DNA from: Brevibacillus_D fluminis_A
Lineage (GTDB): Bacteria > Bacillota > Bacilli > Brevibacillales > Brevibacillaceae
Reading direction: 5' to 3'
NCBI RefSeq assembly: GCF_052072235.1
Contig: NZ_CM125436.1
Location: forward strand, 4,272,001-4,336,000
Length of the DNA: 64,000 nucleotides
Each line of letters starts with the position of its first letter. Positions within the stretch are counted from its first letter, which is position 1. Both the position numbers and the translations under genes were made by a program. Shown one piece after another: positions 17,503 to 26,464 of the stretch. A model generated the notes under the pieces. It had not been told where the DNA came from. It searched no databases and saw only the letters and a program-made list of their open reading frames with translations.

Positions 17503-18612
17503 TTAGCAGCCGATTCGTTTCAATTCTTTTGTGTACGTGGTGATCACCTGTACCTCGCCTTTTTCGGTGATGTAGACGTCATCCTCGATGCGCACGCCGC
17601 CTACTTGTGGCAAATAGATGCCGGGTTCGATGGTGAATAAAAGGCCTGGTTGGATCAGGTTCCCGTTTTCGCCGTGGATGGATGGTTCCTCGTGAATTTC
17701 CAGTCCGAGGCCGTGGCCGATGCGATGGTTGAAGTAGGGGCCGTAGCCGCATGATTCGATGTATTCACGGGCCGCGCGGTCGATGGTGGCAAGCGGTTTG
17801 CCGACGGCTACCGCATCGATGGCGCGCTGGTTGGCTTCACGGACGGTTTCATAGATGCGCACCTGCTCGTCCGTGCCTTCCCCCATGATGAACGTACGGG
17901 TGATGTCGGAATAGTAGCCGTCTTTGACCACGCCCATGTCGAGCAGCAAAAAGTCGTTTTCTTCCAGCTTTTTAGCGCCTGGCTTGCCATGCGGCAGCGC
18001 AGCGTTTTTGCCTGCCAGCACGATCGTGTCAAACCCGGGCGCATCCGCGCCAAACACACGCATCTGGTATTCCAGCTCTGCCGTCAGCTCCGCTTCGGTC
18101 ATCCCGATTTTGGCGTGAGTGAACGCGTGCTCTACGACTTGCTCGATGATTTGGACGGCACGGGTAACGTACGCGATGTCCTGCGGTGTCTTTTTCAGAC
18201 GCAGCCCCATGATGAAAGGCTGCACGTCCGTGTAGGCAGCATCCGGAAATGTTTCACGCAGCCGCTCATACTGCCAGAAGCTGACATCCTTCTTCTCGAC
18301 GCCCATTGTGCCGAGCGTTGCGCCTACCTTGCTGCGCAGCACCTCGAACGGATTTTCCGTATCGGTGATCGGCACGATCGTGCAGCCTGCCGCAGCGGCC
18401 TGTGCCGCTTCCCGATCCAATGACGGCACGAACAGAAGTGTCTGTTCGTTGCGGTTGTCCTGCACGAGCGCGAGAAAACGCTCATGCGGATTGCAGCGGA
18501 AGCCGGTCAAATAGTACACATTGATCGGGTTCGTCACCATCGCGGCATCGAGCCCTTGCTCTGCCATGAAAGCGCGCAGAGCCCCTACGCGGTTTTGAAA
18601 CAGTTCGCTCAT
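17503..18612 (-). CDS. M24 family Xaa-Pro peptidase (prolidase-like)
   Basis: A 369-residue creatinase-fold metallopeptidase. The N-terminal domain is followed by the pita-bread domain whose dinuclear metal ligands are visible in LLLDMGVVKDGYYSDITRTF (both Asp), GHGLGLEIHEEP (His), TIEPGIY (Glu) and GVRIEDD (Glu). ATG 18612 is preceded by AGGTGG. Such enzymes cleave Xaa-Pro dipeptides or N-terminal Xaa-Pro bonds in the cytoplasm, releasing proline or hydroxyproline. Its place between the sigma-54 activator and the hydroxyproline dehydrogenase genes fits a role in feeding that pathway, for instance from collagen-derived peptides. No -24/-12 element was found upstream of it. Confidence 0.9.
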   Translation of the reverse strand: MSELFQNRVGALRAFMAEQGLDAAMVTNPINVYYLTGFRCNPHERFLALVQDNRNEQTLLFVPSLDREAAQAAAAGCTIVPITDTENPFEVLRSKVGATLGTMGVEKKDVSFWQYERLRETFPDAAYTDVQPFIMGLRLKKTPQDIAYVTRAVQIIEQVVEHAFTHAKIGMTEAELTAELEYQMRVFGADAPGFDTIVLAGKNAALPHGKPGAKKLEENDFLLLDMGVVKDGYYSDITRTFIMGEGTDEQVRIYETVREANQRAIDAVAVGKPLATIDRAAREYIESCGYGPYFNHRIGHGLGLEIHEEPSIHGENGNLIQPGLLFTIEPGIYLPQVGGVRIEDDVYITEKGEVQVITTYTKELKRIGC

Positions 18613-18871
18613 CTTTTTCCACCTCATCATTATGTATCATCCGTTCTTACGTCTAGCCACTTTTGCCTGATGCTGTCTTCCAGTATACACCCTCACCCGC
18701 GCTTGCGGCAGCAGGCTTTGCGGAAATTGCGAGCAGCATGTCACTCGTCCTTCCTCCTTGGAAAAATAAGCAACTTTCGTGCCAAAACCGCTTTGCATCT
18801 TTCGCTTGGAAAAAGGACTCGATTCATCTGTCCCCACCGTCAGCCTGATTTTTTCATGTCCAAAATCCAAG

Positions 18872-18912
18872 ACATTTTCTTACTATTTATACACCACGTT
18901 TTTCCACTGTAT
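18872..18912 (+). promoter_or_regulatory. Putative upstream activating sequence for the hydroxyproline dehydrogenase genes
   Basis: ACATTTTC (18872), TTATACAC (18887) and CACTGTAT (18905) recur from the region 2615-2655 in front of the deaminase gene, the first two at identical 15-base offset. The -24 element of this unit follows 44 bases after the last box. Confidence 0.55.
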
Positions 18913-18955
18913 GTTCGATTAGACATCGCCACGCTTTCCATCGGGAAAATGAGTG

Positions 18956-18971
18956 CGGCATGGGAGTTGCA
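18956..18971 (+). promoter_or_regulatory. Sigma-54 (-24/-12) promoter of the hydroxyproline dehydrogenase unit
   Basis: CGGCATG-N4-TTGCA keeps the invariant GG and GC dinucleotides with correct spacing. The first gene starts at 19003. Confidence 0.75.
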
Positions 18972-19002
18972 TTAAACAACAGTCACAAGGGGGAGATACC
19001 AC

Positions 19003-19272
19003 ATGGACCAATCGAAAACAATCGTGTGCCGCTGTGAAGAAGTGACCTTGGGTGAATTGGTTGCAGTCGCCAACGCCTACCAATGCTCGTCGCGCGAGCT
19101 GAAGCTGCGCACTCGGGCAGGGATGGGCTACTGCGGCGGACGCACCTGCCGTGCCCTTGTCGATACAATCGCTCACCAAAGTAGCGGGCAAACGCCATCC
19201 CATTCCGTGCCGCTCGGCTATCAGCCGCCCGTTCGCCCCATACCATTCGATCTGCTCGGAGGGAACCGATGA
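19003..19272 (+). CDS. BFD-like [2Fe-2S] protein, D-hydroxyproline dehydrogenase small subunit
   Basis: An 89-residue protein with the four cysteines of bacterioferritin-associated-ferredoxin-like domains: Cys9-x-Cys11 (VCRCEEV) and Cys44-x4-Cys49 (GYCGGRTC). It would carry electrons between the flavin subunits. In many amine dehydrogenases this domain is fused to the flavoprotein; here it is a separate gene. ATG 19003 follows AAGGGGGAG. The reading frame overlaps the next gene by 4 bases (ATGA), so translation is coupled. Confidence 0.85.
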   Translation: MDQSKTIVCRCEEVTLGELVAVANAYQCSSRELKLRTRAGMGYCGGRTCRALVDTIAHQSSGQTPSHSVPLGYQPPVRPIPFDLLGGNR

Positions 19273-19613
19273 ACCCACACAACGCACGTATCGAGCATCA
19301 TCCTGTTTTAGGCACGCTGCCGCCAAGAAAAACGATCCGCTTTCGGTTCGATGAAACGATATATGAAGCAAAAGAAGGGGAAACCATCGCCGCCGCCTTG
19401 CTTGCGAACGGCGTGCGCACCCTGCGGCTCCAGGAGGAGAAAGGAACGCCGCGGGGATTTTACTGCAACATCGGCCATTGCTTTGAATGCCGTGTAACCG
19501 TTAATGGCAAACAAGGGATACGCGCCTGTCTGACGCTCGTCGACGATATGATGGAGGTCATCTCTGGCAAGCCGTTTTCGTCCCCTTTGAAAAAAGGAGG
19601 GAACCACGCATGA
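19269..19613 (+). CDS. [2Fe-2S] ferredoxin-like subunit (HcnA/LhpF type)
   Basis: A 114-residue protein resembling the N-terminal ferredoxin domain of sarcosine oxidase alpha and HcnA. Cluster ligands are Cys66, Cys71, Cys74 and Cys87 (CNIGHCFECRVTVNG then GIRAC). It overlaps both neighbours by 4 bases. In the Pseudomonas hydroxyproline dehydrogenase the corresponding small subunit is LhpF; the assignment rests on this gene order and on the pathway genes around it. Confidence 0.85.
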   Translation: MNPHNARIEHHPVLGTLPPRKTIRFRFDETIYEAKEGETIAAALLANGVRTLRLQEEKGTPRGFYCNIGHCFECRVTVNGKQGIRACLTLVDDMMEVISGKPFSSPLKKGGNHA

Positions 19614-20836
19614 GCGAGTGTATCATCATCGGAGCCGGCCCCGCAGGATTGGCTGCTGCCATCGCCGCAGCCAAACAAGGCGTATCCGTACGGGTTATCG
19701 ACGAATTCGTCAAACCGGGCGGCAGATTGCTCGGACAGCTGCATCAGGAGCCGGATGGCGAATGGTGGAACGGGATCGAGGAAGCCGAAAAGCTGGTCGC
19801 CGAAGCAAAGGCAGCCGGCGTTTCCCTTTCGTTAGGAACGTCCGTTTACGATCTGCAGAAGACGTTGGACGGCTGGCGTGTCTCCACGACAGACGGGATT
19901 CTCGATGCTCCCGCCGTGCTGCTGGCGACAGGCGCTGCGGAAACCGCTGTTCCGCTGCCCGGCTGGACGCTGCCGGGCGTGATGTCCATCGGTGCTGCCC
20001 AAGTCATGACCAATGTACAGCGCGTGCGCGTCGGAGCGCGCGGCGTCATCATCGGCGTCAATATTCTTTCCGTCGCGATCACCCGCGAGCTTCAGCTGGC
20101 CGGCATCCATGTGGATCGCATGGTGCTCCCGCCGGTAAATGACGTGAACAAGCATCCTGCCGATCCCGCGCATGTCATGCAATCGCTTTTGCGCGTCGCA
20201 CATCTCGCCCCTTCGCCGTTGATCCGCCTGGGCAGCAGGCTGATGCAGAGTGCCGGCATGCAGCGGCTTGGCGTCCGCTTTTTTCCGCCGCAAGGGGTCA
20301 AAATGTGGGGCATCCCGATCCAGCTGCGCACAGCCGCGCTGGAAATCATCGGCTCCAATCAGGTAGAAGGCGTGCGGATTGCGCGAATTGCGCCCAACGG
20401 CACGCCGGTTCCCGGTTCAGACCGGATCATTCCGGCCGACTTCGTCTGTATCGCGGGAGGGCTTTACCCGTTAGCGGAGCTTGCTGCGGTAGCAGGCTGT
20501 CCGTTCGCTTACATCCCGGAACTCGGGGGGCATGTGCCGCTGCATGATGAACAGATGCGAACGCCGCTCGACGGACTGTATGCGGCAGGCAACATCACTG
20601 GCATCGAGAGCGCCAAGGTGGCAAAAGCGCAAGGATATGCCGCAGGCTTGAGCATTGCCAATACGCATGGCCCCAATGCGGGCACATTGGAAGATGAGCT
20701 GGCAAGGGCGATCCGGCAGGTAGAACAGGTGCGCGCGCAGGCTACGATCCAGTTCCATCCGTACATTCAGGAAGGACGCCGCCGCATCGCCTCGCTGTAT
20801 GCTGCGCATGTGCAGCAGGCAAGCGCAATGGCTTGA
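19610..20836 (+). CDS. NAD(P)/FAD-dependent oxidoreductase subunit (HcnB/LhpE type)
   Basis: A 408-residue pyridine-nucleotide-disulphide-type flavoprotein with the FAD motif IIIGAGPAGLAAAIAAA, a middle ATGAAETAVPLPGWTLPGV segment typical of HcnB/OoxA proteins and the C-terminal GLYAAGNITGIESAKVAKAQGYAAG motif. It lacks a fused BFD domain, which is supplied by the gene at 19003. Together with the DAO-type subunit at 8542-9720 it would make a multi-subunit D-hydroxyproline (or D-proline) dehydrogenase. The unit ends in a terminator at 20880-20934. Confidence 0.88.
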   Translation: MSECIIIGAGPAGLAAAIAAAKQGVSVRVIDEFVKPGGRLLGQLHQEPDGEWWNGIEEAEKLVAEAKAAGVSLSLGTSVYDLQKTLDGWRVSTTDGILDAPAVLLATGAAETAVPLPGWTLPGVMSIGAAQVMTNVQRVRVGARGVIIGVNILSVAITRELQLAGIHVDRMVLPPVNDVNKHPADPAHVMQSLLRVAHLAPSPLIRLGSRLMQSAGMQRLGVRFFPPQGVKMWGIPIQLRTAALEIIGSNQVEGVRIARIAPNGTPVPGSDRIIPADFVCIAGGLYPLAELAAVAGCPFAYIPELGGHVPLHDEQMRTPLDGLYAAGNITGIESAKVAKAQGYAAGLSIANTHGPNAGTLEDELARAIRQVEQVRAQATIQFHPYIQEGRRRIASLYAAHVQQASAMA

Positions 20837-20879
20837 GCCAAACGCTTCCGCCCACGGTCATTCCCAACCATTTCCACGA

Positions 20880-20934
20880 AACCATTCCACACGCCGCCAA
20901 CGCGAACAGGTGCGGCAGCAAGGAATGGTTTTTT
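20880..20934 (+). terminator. Terminator after the hydroxyproline dehydrogenase unit
   Basis: AACCATTCC ... GGAATGGTT followed by TTTT, with an internal GCCGC/GCGGC stem. Confidence 0.75.
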
Positions 20935-21031
20935 CGCGTTTCTCCCCTATCGAAAACAAATGAAAATCGTGGAGAAATTGTGAAAAATCAATGAAAAACG
21001 TAAAAAGTATGTCACAATCAATTGAATGTGT

Positions 21032-21061
21032 TTTACTTTATATTCACCCCTGTGCTATAGT
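21032..21061 (+). promoter_or_regulatory. Promoter of psiE
   Basis: TTTACT and TATAGT with 18 bases between, and a TGC extended -10. Transcription would start near 21068, downstream of the earlier ATG at 20991, so the start at 21126 is favoured. Confidence 0.55.
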
Positions 21062-21125
21062 TGGTAACACGAAATCTTCACAATCTTTCCATCAATCCAA
21101 TTTCAATGTGCAATGGGGTGTTCTG

Positions 21126-21542
21126 ATGCTGACAAAAATGGTGAAACAGCTTCCGCGTACCTTCTCGATTCCGGGTACACTGCAATTCGTGCTCAACGGT
21201 TCGCTGATTTTGCTTGGAACCATGTTGAGCGTTCTGCTTATCCGGGAGCTGATACATTTCAGCGTGGTCATCCTGGTCAAGGAAGCGAACATCCACTACT
21301 TTCTGGAGGAAATTTTGGTCTTCTTCCTCTACTTTGAGTTCATCTCGATGATCGTCAAATATTTTCGCGACAGCTACCACTTTCCGCTGCGCTATTTTTT
21401 GTACATCGGGATTACGGCCATGATCCGCATCATCATCGTCGATCACAACAATCCGGTCAACACGCTCCTCTATGCCGGTGTCATCCTCACCTTGATCGTC
21501 AGCTACTACATCATCAACAAAACGCCGCGTGAGCGACCATAG
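21126..21542 (+). CDS. psiE: PsiE-family membrane protein
   Basis: About 138 residues with four predicted membrane helices (for example LQFVLNGSLILLGTMLSVLLI and YAGVILTLIVSYYII). Motifs LIRELIHF and EEILVFFLYFEFISMIVKYF match the phosphate-starvation-inducible PsiE family, whose exact role is unknown. ATG 21126 is chosen because the promoter ends downstream of the longer frame's start (20991), and GGGGTG precedes it. No PhoP box was recognised upstream. Confidence 0.8.
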   Translation: MLTKMVKQLPRTFSIPGTLQFVLNGSLILLGTMLSVLLIRELIHFSVVILVKEANIHYFLEEILVFFLYFEFISMIVKYFRDSYHFPLRYFLYIGITAMIRIIIVDHNNPVNTLLYAGVILTLIVSYYIINKTPRERP

Positions 21543-21687
21543 CTTGGCACCTGCTCCTCTCCACGCAACACCTTCGATTGGCGGCTGTTTTCCGGCACAC
21601 CTCCGGCAAGCGGCCGTTCTCTCTTCCCCTAGGTCACTTTCAATCACTTCTGGATACATCCACCTGTTTGCAAAACTGCCAGAAACC

Positions 21688-21716
21688 ATTACAGAATCGG
21701 TGTAAACCTTTATAAT
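21688..21716 (+). promoter_or_regulatory. Promoter of the DcuS/CitA-type kinase gene
   Basis: ATTACA and a perfect TATAAT (21711-21716) with 17 bases between, about 50 bases before the start codon. Confidence 0.55.
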
Positions 21717-21769
21717 GAAAGGGTTCTCATTTTTTCACGATACAGCCAGATGGATACTGAGGTGACCGC

Positions 21770-23368
21770 ATGAAACTCCTTCGCTTCAAAAACATGCGCA
21801 TCAATCTGCTGACACAAATGGTTTTGCTCATTTCTGTCGTGATTTTGATCAGCATGTTCGTCGGCAATTATTTGTTCACGCTCATCGTCGACGATATTTT
21901 GGACCGTTACCTCGGAAACCAGGCGATGACGGTCGCAAAATTAGCCGCCATGAACGAGCGTATCATCGAAGCGTTCGATGATGATGATCCGTCCAAAGTC
22001 ATTCAGCCGATCGCCGAAAGCATCCGTATCGCTACAGGCTCAAGCTATGTCGTCATCGGGAACCGGGATGGCATCCGCTATTCCCACTACAACCCGGAGT
22101 ATATCGGCCAGAAAATGGGGACGAGCAATGCGCCTGTCTTTTATGAAAACAAATCGATCATTTACCGGGGGTCCGGCATTTCGGGTCCCGCGATCAAAGC
22201 GAAAACGCCCATCTACAACAAAAAAGGCGAATTGATCGGCGTTTCGTCCGTCGGGTATGTGATGGACGAGGTCGAAAGACGGATCGGTGAATATCGCGAC
22301 GATATTTTGCGGCTTTTGCTGCTGGTCTTCCTCTGTGGAATCGTCGGCGCCTACCTCATCGCGCGGCGCGTCAAAAAGCTGATCTTCGGCCTGGAGCCGG
22401 AAGAAATCTCTTTTCTTTTTACCGAAAAAGAAGCGATTCTCGAATCGATCCGCGACGCCATCGTAGCTGTCGATATGGAAGGCCGGGTCATCTCGATGAA
22501 CAAGCGGGCCCGCGAGCTGCTTGAGGATGATGTGAGAGTCGGTGCCAAGATTCAAAACCCGCGCATCGCCGAAACGATTCAGGGCATTACGCACAATCGG
22601 CAGGAAGAGATTATTCACCAAAAAATCTTACTCGGCCACGAGATTTTTGTCATCGATTCGTCCCCGATCTTAAAAGAAAACCAGATCAAAGGCGTCGTGA
22701 TCACCTTCCGCACGGAATCGGAAATTGAGCAACTGAATACCGAGCTGATGCGGATCAGTTCGTTTTCGGACAATATGCGGGCGCAAAATCATGAATATTT
22801 GAACCGCTTGAATACCATTTACGGTTTGCTGGTGCTGAAGGAATATGACAAGGTCATCGAGCTGATCTCGGACGAGGTGAAAGAACGCCAGGATGTGATT
22901 GCGTTCCTCATGTCCTCCGTCAGCGAACCGTATATCGCGGCATGCCTGCTCGGCAAAATCAACCGCTCCAAAGAGCTGAAAGTTACCCTCGACATCGATC
23001 CGGACAGCAGCCTGACCGAAATCCCGCATACGATCAATGCCAAAGCCCTCGTCAGCATCCTCGGCAATGTCATTGACAACGCGCTGGAAGCTTCCCTTGA
23101 ATTGCACGGGACAGCCGCCGCCGTGTGCGTCTCCTTTACCGATGTCGGACGCGACCTGATCTTTGAAATCGAGGACAACGGGCCGGGAATTCCGAAAGAC
23201 TTGGAGGCAAAAGTGTTTGAAAGCGGTGTTACCACCAAGCCGGGCGATAATCGCGGACTGGGCCTTGCGATCGTCAAAAATGCGATCGAACAGTTGCATG
23301 GCCAGATTTTTTTAGCGAAAAGCCAGCTCGGCGGGGCACGTTTCACCATCGTCATTCCAAAACAATAA
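21770..23368 (+). CDS. DcuS/CitA-family sensor histidine kinase
   Basis: A 532-residue membrane kinase. It has an N-terminal helix, an extracellular PAS-like (PDC/sCACHE) sensor (SSYVVIGNRDGIRYSHYNPEYIG), a second helix (LLLLVFLCGIVGAYLIARRV), a cytoplasmic PAS domain (ILESIRDAIVAVDMEGRVISMN), the phospho-acceptor His in RAQNHEYLNRL, and an ATPase domain with N (DNALEAS), G1 (EDNGPGIP) and G2 (GLGLAIV) boxes. Family members sense citrate, malate, fumarate or similar carboxylates. GAGGTGACC precedes the ATG. Its regulator follows directly, and the tctCBA transporter nearby is a plausible target. Confidence 0.92.
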   Translation: MKLLRFKNMRINLLTQMVLLISVVILISMFVGNYLFTLIVDDILDRYLGNQAMTVAKLAAMNERIIEAFDDDDPSKVIQPIAESIRIATGSSYVVIGNRDGIRYSHYNPEYIGQKMGTSNAPVFYENKSIIYRGSGISGPAIKAKTPIYNKKGELIGVSSVGYVMDEVERRIGEYRDDILRLLLLVFLCGIVGAYLIARRVKKLIFGLEPEEISFLFTEKEAILESIRDAIVAVDMEGRVISMNKRARELLEDDVRVGAKIQNPRIAETIQGITHNRQEEIIHQKILLGHEIFVIDSSPILKENQIKGVVITFRTESEIEQLNTELMRISSFSDNMRAQNHEYLNRLNTIYGLLVLKEYDKVIELISDEVKERQDVIAFLMSSVSEPYIAACLLGKINRSKELKVTLDIDPDSSLTEIPHTINAKALVSILGNVIDNALEASLELHGTAAAVCVSFTDVGRDLIFEIEDNGPGIPKDLEAKVFESGVTTKPGDNRGLGLAIVKNAIEQLHGQIFLAKSQLGGARFTIVIPKQ

Positions 23369-23399
23369 ACAGCAGAAACTGCAACCGGGGGTGTTTCGT

Positions 23400-24122
23400 T
23401 TGTCAGAAAAACCGATTCGCATCATGATCGTCGAAGATGACGAGATCGCTGCCAAAATTTATGAGCAGTTTACTGCCAAGCTGGACCGCTTCGAGGTGGT
23501 CGCAACGGCAGCCACGGGAAAACATGCCTTGCAATTGCTGAATGTGTTCACGCCGGACCTGATCCTCTTGGACGTCTTCTTGCCCGATATGAACGGGATC
23601 GATTTGCTGCGGGAAGTTCGGAAAAGCTTTCGCGGAATCGATGTCATCCTGATTACCGCGGCGAATGATGTCGCCACCGTCGGGGAGGCGATTCGAGGAG
23701 GTGCCTTCGGCTACATGATCAAGCCGATTCTCGTGGACAAATTTTTCGCCACGCTTGATCACTACCTCCAGACGAGGCGCCATCTTGAGCACAATCCGGT
23801 CATGAACCAGACGGATGTCGATTTGCTTTTTACCTCTGCCCACCATCATGCGGCATCGCCGAAAACGGCGGAAGCAACCGTTCAATACCCGAAAGGAATC
23901 GATCGGCACACGTTGAAGCTGGTTCGCGAAAAAATGCGCGCGACGACACATAGCGTAAACGCGGACGAGCTGGCGTCGCTCATCGGGATGAGCCATTCCA
24001 CGGTCCGGCGGTATTTGGAATTTTTGGCCTCGATCGACGAGCTGGAAGTGGAGACCGTCTACGGTACCGTCGGCCGCCCCGAGCGTAAATACAAATGTGT
24101 GCACATGAAAAAAGAAGGCTAG
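23400..24122 (+). CDS. CitB/DcuR-family response regulator
   Basis: About 240 residues: a receiver domain (IRIMIVEDDEIAAKIY, phospho-Asp in LILLDVFLP, Lys in GYMIKP) and a C-terminal HTH domain of the CitB family (ADELASLIGMSHSTVRRYLEFL). Start choice is between GTG 23391 and TTG 23400; the latter leaves the GGGGGTG ribosome binding site properly spaced. It overlaps the convergent methyltransferase gene by 4 bases at the stop. It is expected to control carboxylate uptake, probably the tct genes. Confidence 0.9.
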   Translation: MSEKPIRIMIVEDDEIAAKIYEQFTAKLDRFEVVATAATGKHALQLLNVFTPDLILLDVFLPDMNGIDLLREVRKSFRGIDVILITAANDVATVGEAIRGGAFGYMIKPILVDKFFATLDHYLQTRRHLEHNPVMNQTDVDLLFTSAHHHAASPKTAEATVQYPKGIDRHTLKLVREKMRATTHSVNADELASLIGMSHSTVRRYLEFLASIDELEVETVYGTVGRPERKYKCVHMKKEG

Positions 24123-24904
24123 CGAATCGCTGCCTTCTTTTCAAATAGTGCCATCCATTCATCTACAGCCAAGGAGACGATCTCGCCGCCTTCCTGCTTC
24201 ACGGCAAAATATGCCCGTACTGCTTCATCAGCCGCTGTGACATGGTCCGTTACACGCTGCACCTCTGCTTCCGATTCGGTCGTGCGCCGTACCCATGTCG
24301 CATACGCGAACGTTTTTTTCCGGGTGGCGGAACGCTGCTCCGTAAGTGATGTCGATTCGATCCATGTGCGCCATTCGCGAATCGAATAGCTTCTCACGTG
24401 GCTTTTGTCCCGCAGCTTCTCCAGCGTATTGACGAATCGATCAAGCGCTTCCTCTTCCGGCGCGATGTTATCGATCAGCAAAAACTTCCCGCCAGGCTTC
24501 AGCACCCGATTCACCTCGCGTACGAACGCCTCCGGATTCGGGAAATGATGCGGCGCGATCCGGCTTGCCACAGCATCGAAGGTTTCATCCAAAAAAGGCA
24601 GCTCCTCGGCATCGGCGACCAGATAATGCACGTTTTCGCAATGCGCATCCAAATGCCGTTTGGCCGCCGCAAGCATCGGGCGGGTCAGATCGGTGGCAAA
24701 CACCAGCGCAACATGGGGCGAAACCGCCTTCGTGACGTGCCCGCCGCCTGTGGCAATATCGAGAAAGCGCCAATTCGGCTTAGGCTCGAGCCACGTTACC
24801 AGCTCTTGCAAATCATCCGCTTTGGCATGTGTCTCACTGACCACATACTTCTCGGCATGCTGGCCAAACTGCTCCTTTACCGTCTTTTTCACATCGCCAT
24901 TCAT
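24119..24904 (-). CDS. Class I SAM-dependent methyltransferase (YcgJ/UbiE-like)
   Basis: About 261 residues with the SAM-binding motif I LDIATGGGHVT, motif II acidic residue ATDLTRPML and the post-motif LPFLDETFDAVASRIAPHHF characteristic of the methyltransferase 11 family. ATG 24904 has GAGGGGG at correct spacing; the ATG at 24910 would touch it. It begins 19 bases after the tctA stop on the same strand, so it may be read through from the transporter operon. Substrate unknown. Confidence 0.85.
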   Translation of the reverse strand: MNGDVKKTVKEQFGQHAEKYVVSETHAKADDLQELVTWLEPKPNWRFLDIATGGGHVTKAVSPHVALVFATDLTRPMLAAAKRHLDAHCENVHYLVADAEELPFLDETFDAVASRIAPHHFPNPEAFVREVNRVLKPGGKFLLIDNIAPEEEALDRFVNTLEKLRDKSHVRSYSIREWRTWIESTSLTEQRSATRKKTFAYATWVRRTTESEAEVQRVTDHVTAADEAVRAYFAVKQEGGEIVSLAVDEWMALFEKKAAIR

Positions 24905-24923
24905 CTGCATCCCCCTCTTTTCG

Positions 24924-26450
24924 CTATCCTTCCACGTTCACGATCACTTTCTTCCCTCTCAACTTCATCAAGAGCGGAATCGTAATCCACAGCACGGCAA
25001 TCACGAGGAAAACCAACGACACCGGCTTTTGCAGGAAAATCATAAAATCGCCGTTTGAGGTCGTCAACGCTCGGCGCATGTTGTTTTCAATCATCGGCCC
25101 GAGAACCAGGCCGAGCACGAGCGGCGCAAGCGGGAAATCATTTTTGTTCAAGAAATAGCCGGCAACGCCGCAAACGATCAGCAGAAGCAGATCAAACACA
25201 GAGACGCGCACCGCATACACGCCGAAAAAGGAAATGGCGACAATCATCGGGATCAAGTATTTTGGCGGCGTCTCGATCAGTTTGGCAAATACGCGGACGA
25301 GCGGCATGTTGAGGATGAGCAGCATGACGTTGCCGATGAACATGCTGGCGATCAACCCCCACGCAATCGATGGGTGCTCCTCAAACAGCAGCGGACCTGG
25401 CTGAACGTTGTACATGATCAGCGCGCCCATCAAAACGGCGGTCGTCCCTGTGCCCGGAATCCCGAGCGTCAGGAGCGGAATCATCGCGCCGCCGGAAGCG
25501 GCATTATTGGCTGACTCCGGTGCGGCTACACCCTCGATCGCGCCTTTCCCGAACTTCTCGGGGTTTTTGCTGATTTTTTTCTCCAGCAAATAGGCCAAAA
25601 AGGAAGCCAGCGTTGCGCCTGATCCCGGCACGATCCCTTTAAAAAAGCCGACCAGTGAGCCGCGGAGAATCGGACCGACGCTGTCCTTCATGTCTTGCTT
25701 TGTCGGGAGAATGCGGGTGATCTTCGCAATCTCTCCGTCATTCCCCTCTTTTTCCAAAATGGTTTTCCATACTTCACCGAGGGCAAACACCCCGACGGCG
25801 ATCGTCAAAAACTCCAGCCCCGAATACAGCTCGGGAAAATCAAACGTAAAGCGCGCAACACCCGATACGCTGTCCATCCCGATCGTGGCCAAGAGCAACC
25901 CGAAACATGTCATGATCAGCGCCTTGGTGATCGACTTGCCCGCCAGTCCGCTCAATGCGCACAACCCGAGAATCATCAAGGAAAACTCGTCCGCCGGGCT
26001 GAGCTTCAAGGCGACGTCGGACAATGGCTGCGCTAGGAAAACCAGACCGATGAGCGAGACAACACCTGCGACGAACGACCCAATCGCCGCGATCGCCAGC
26101 GCTGAGCCAGCCCTTCCTTGCTTGGCCATCGGATAGCCGTCCAAAACGGTGACGACCGATGAGGATTCCCCTGGCGTGTTCAGCAAAATCGATGTGGTCG
26201 AGCCTCCGTACATCGCGCCGTAATACACGCCGGCCAGCAAGATAATCGAGCTTGTGGCCGCTGCTTCCGGCGGCAGTCCACTCGTGAGTGAAGCGGTTAC
26301 AGGGATCAGCAGCGCGACCCCGCTGATCGGCCCGATGCCTGGCAGGACGCCGACAACCGTTCCGATCAGCACGCCCACAAAGGCAAAGACGAGATTTTGC
26401 CATTGCAGCGCCGTGGCAAACCCGTTCATCAAATAATGAAAAGAGTCCAT
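24924..26450 (-). CDS. tctA: Tripartite tricarboxylate transporter large membrane subunit TctA
   Basis: A 508-residue protein with about 11-12 membrane helices. The family signature is clear at the N terminus (GVLIGTVVGVLPGIGPISGVALLIP) and in YYGAMYGGSTTSILLNTPGESSSVVT. It forms the transport channel with TctB and is fed by TctC. The three genes are in the order tctC-tctB-tctA with short gaps, transcribed from the region near 28064-28091. Substrates of the family include citrate, tartrate and other di- and tricarboxylates; the actual one is not evident. Confidence 0.93.
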   Translation of the reverse strand: MDSFHYLMNGFATALQWQNLVFAFVGVLIGTVVGVLPGIGPISGVALLIPVTASLTSGLPPEAAATSSIILLAGVYYGAMYGGSTTSILLNTPGESSSVVTVLDGYPMAKQGRAGSALAIAAIGSFVAGVVSLIGLVFLAQPLSDVALKLSPADEFSLMILGLCALSGLAGKSITKALIMTCFGLLLATIGMDSVSGVARFTFDFPELYSGLEFLTIAVGVFALGEVWKTILEKEGNDGEIAKITRILPTKQDMKDSVGPILRGSLVGFFKGIVPGSGATLASFLAYLLEKKISKNPEKFGKGAIEGVAAPESANNAASGGAMIPLLTLGIPGTGTTAVLMGALIMYNVQPGPLLFEEHPSIAWGLIASMFIGNVMLLILNMPLVRVFAKLIETPPKYLIPMIVAISFFGVYAVRVSVFDLLLLIVCGVAGYFLNKNDFPLAPLVLGLVLGPMIENNMRRALTTSNGDFMIFLQKPVSLVFLVIAVLWITIPLLMKLRGKKVIVNVEG

Positions 26451-26464
26451 TTCCTACCTCCTCC

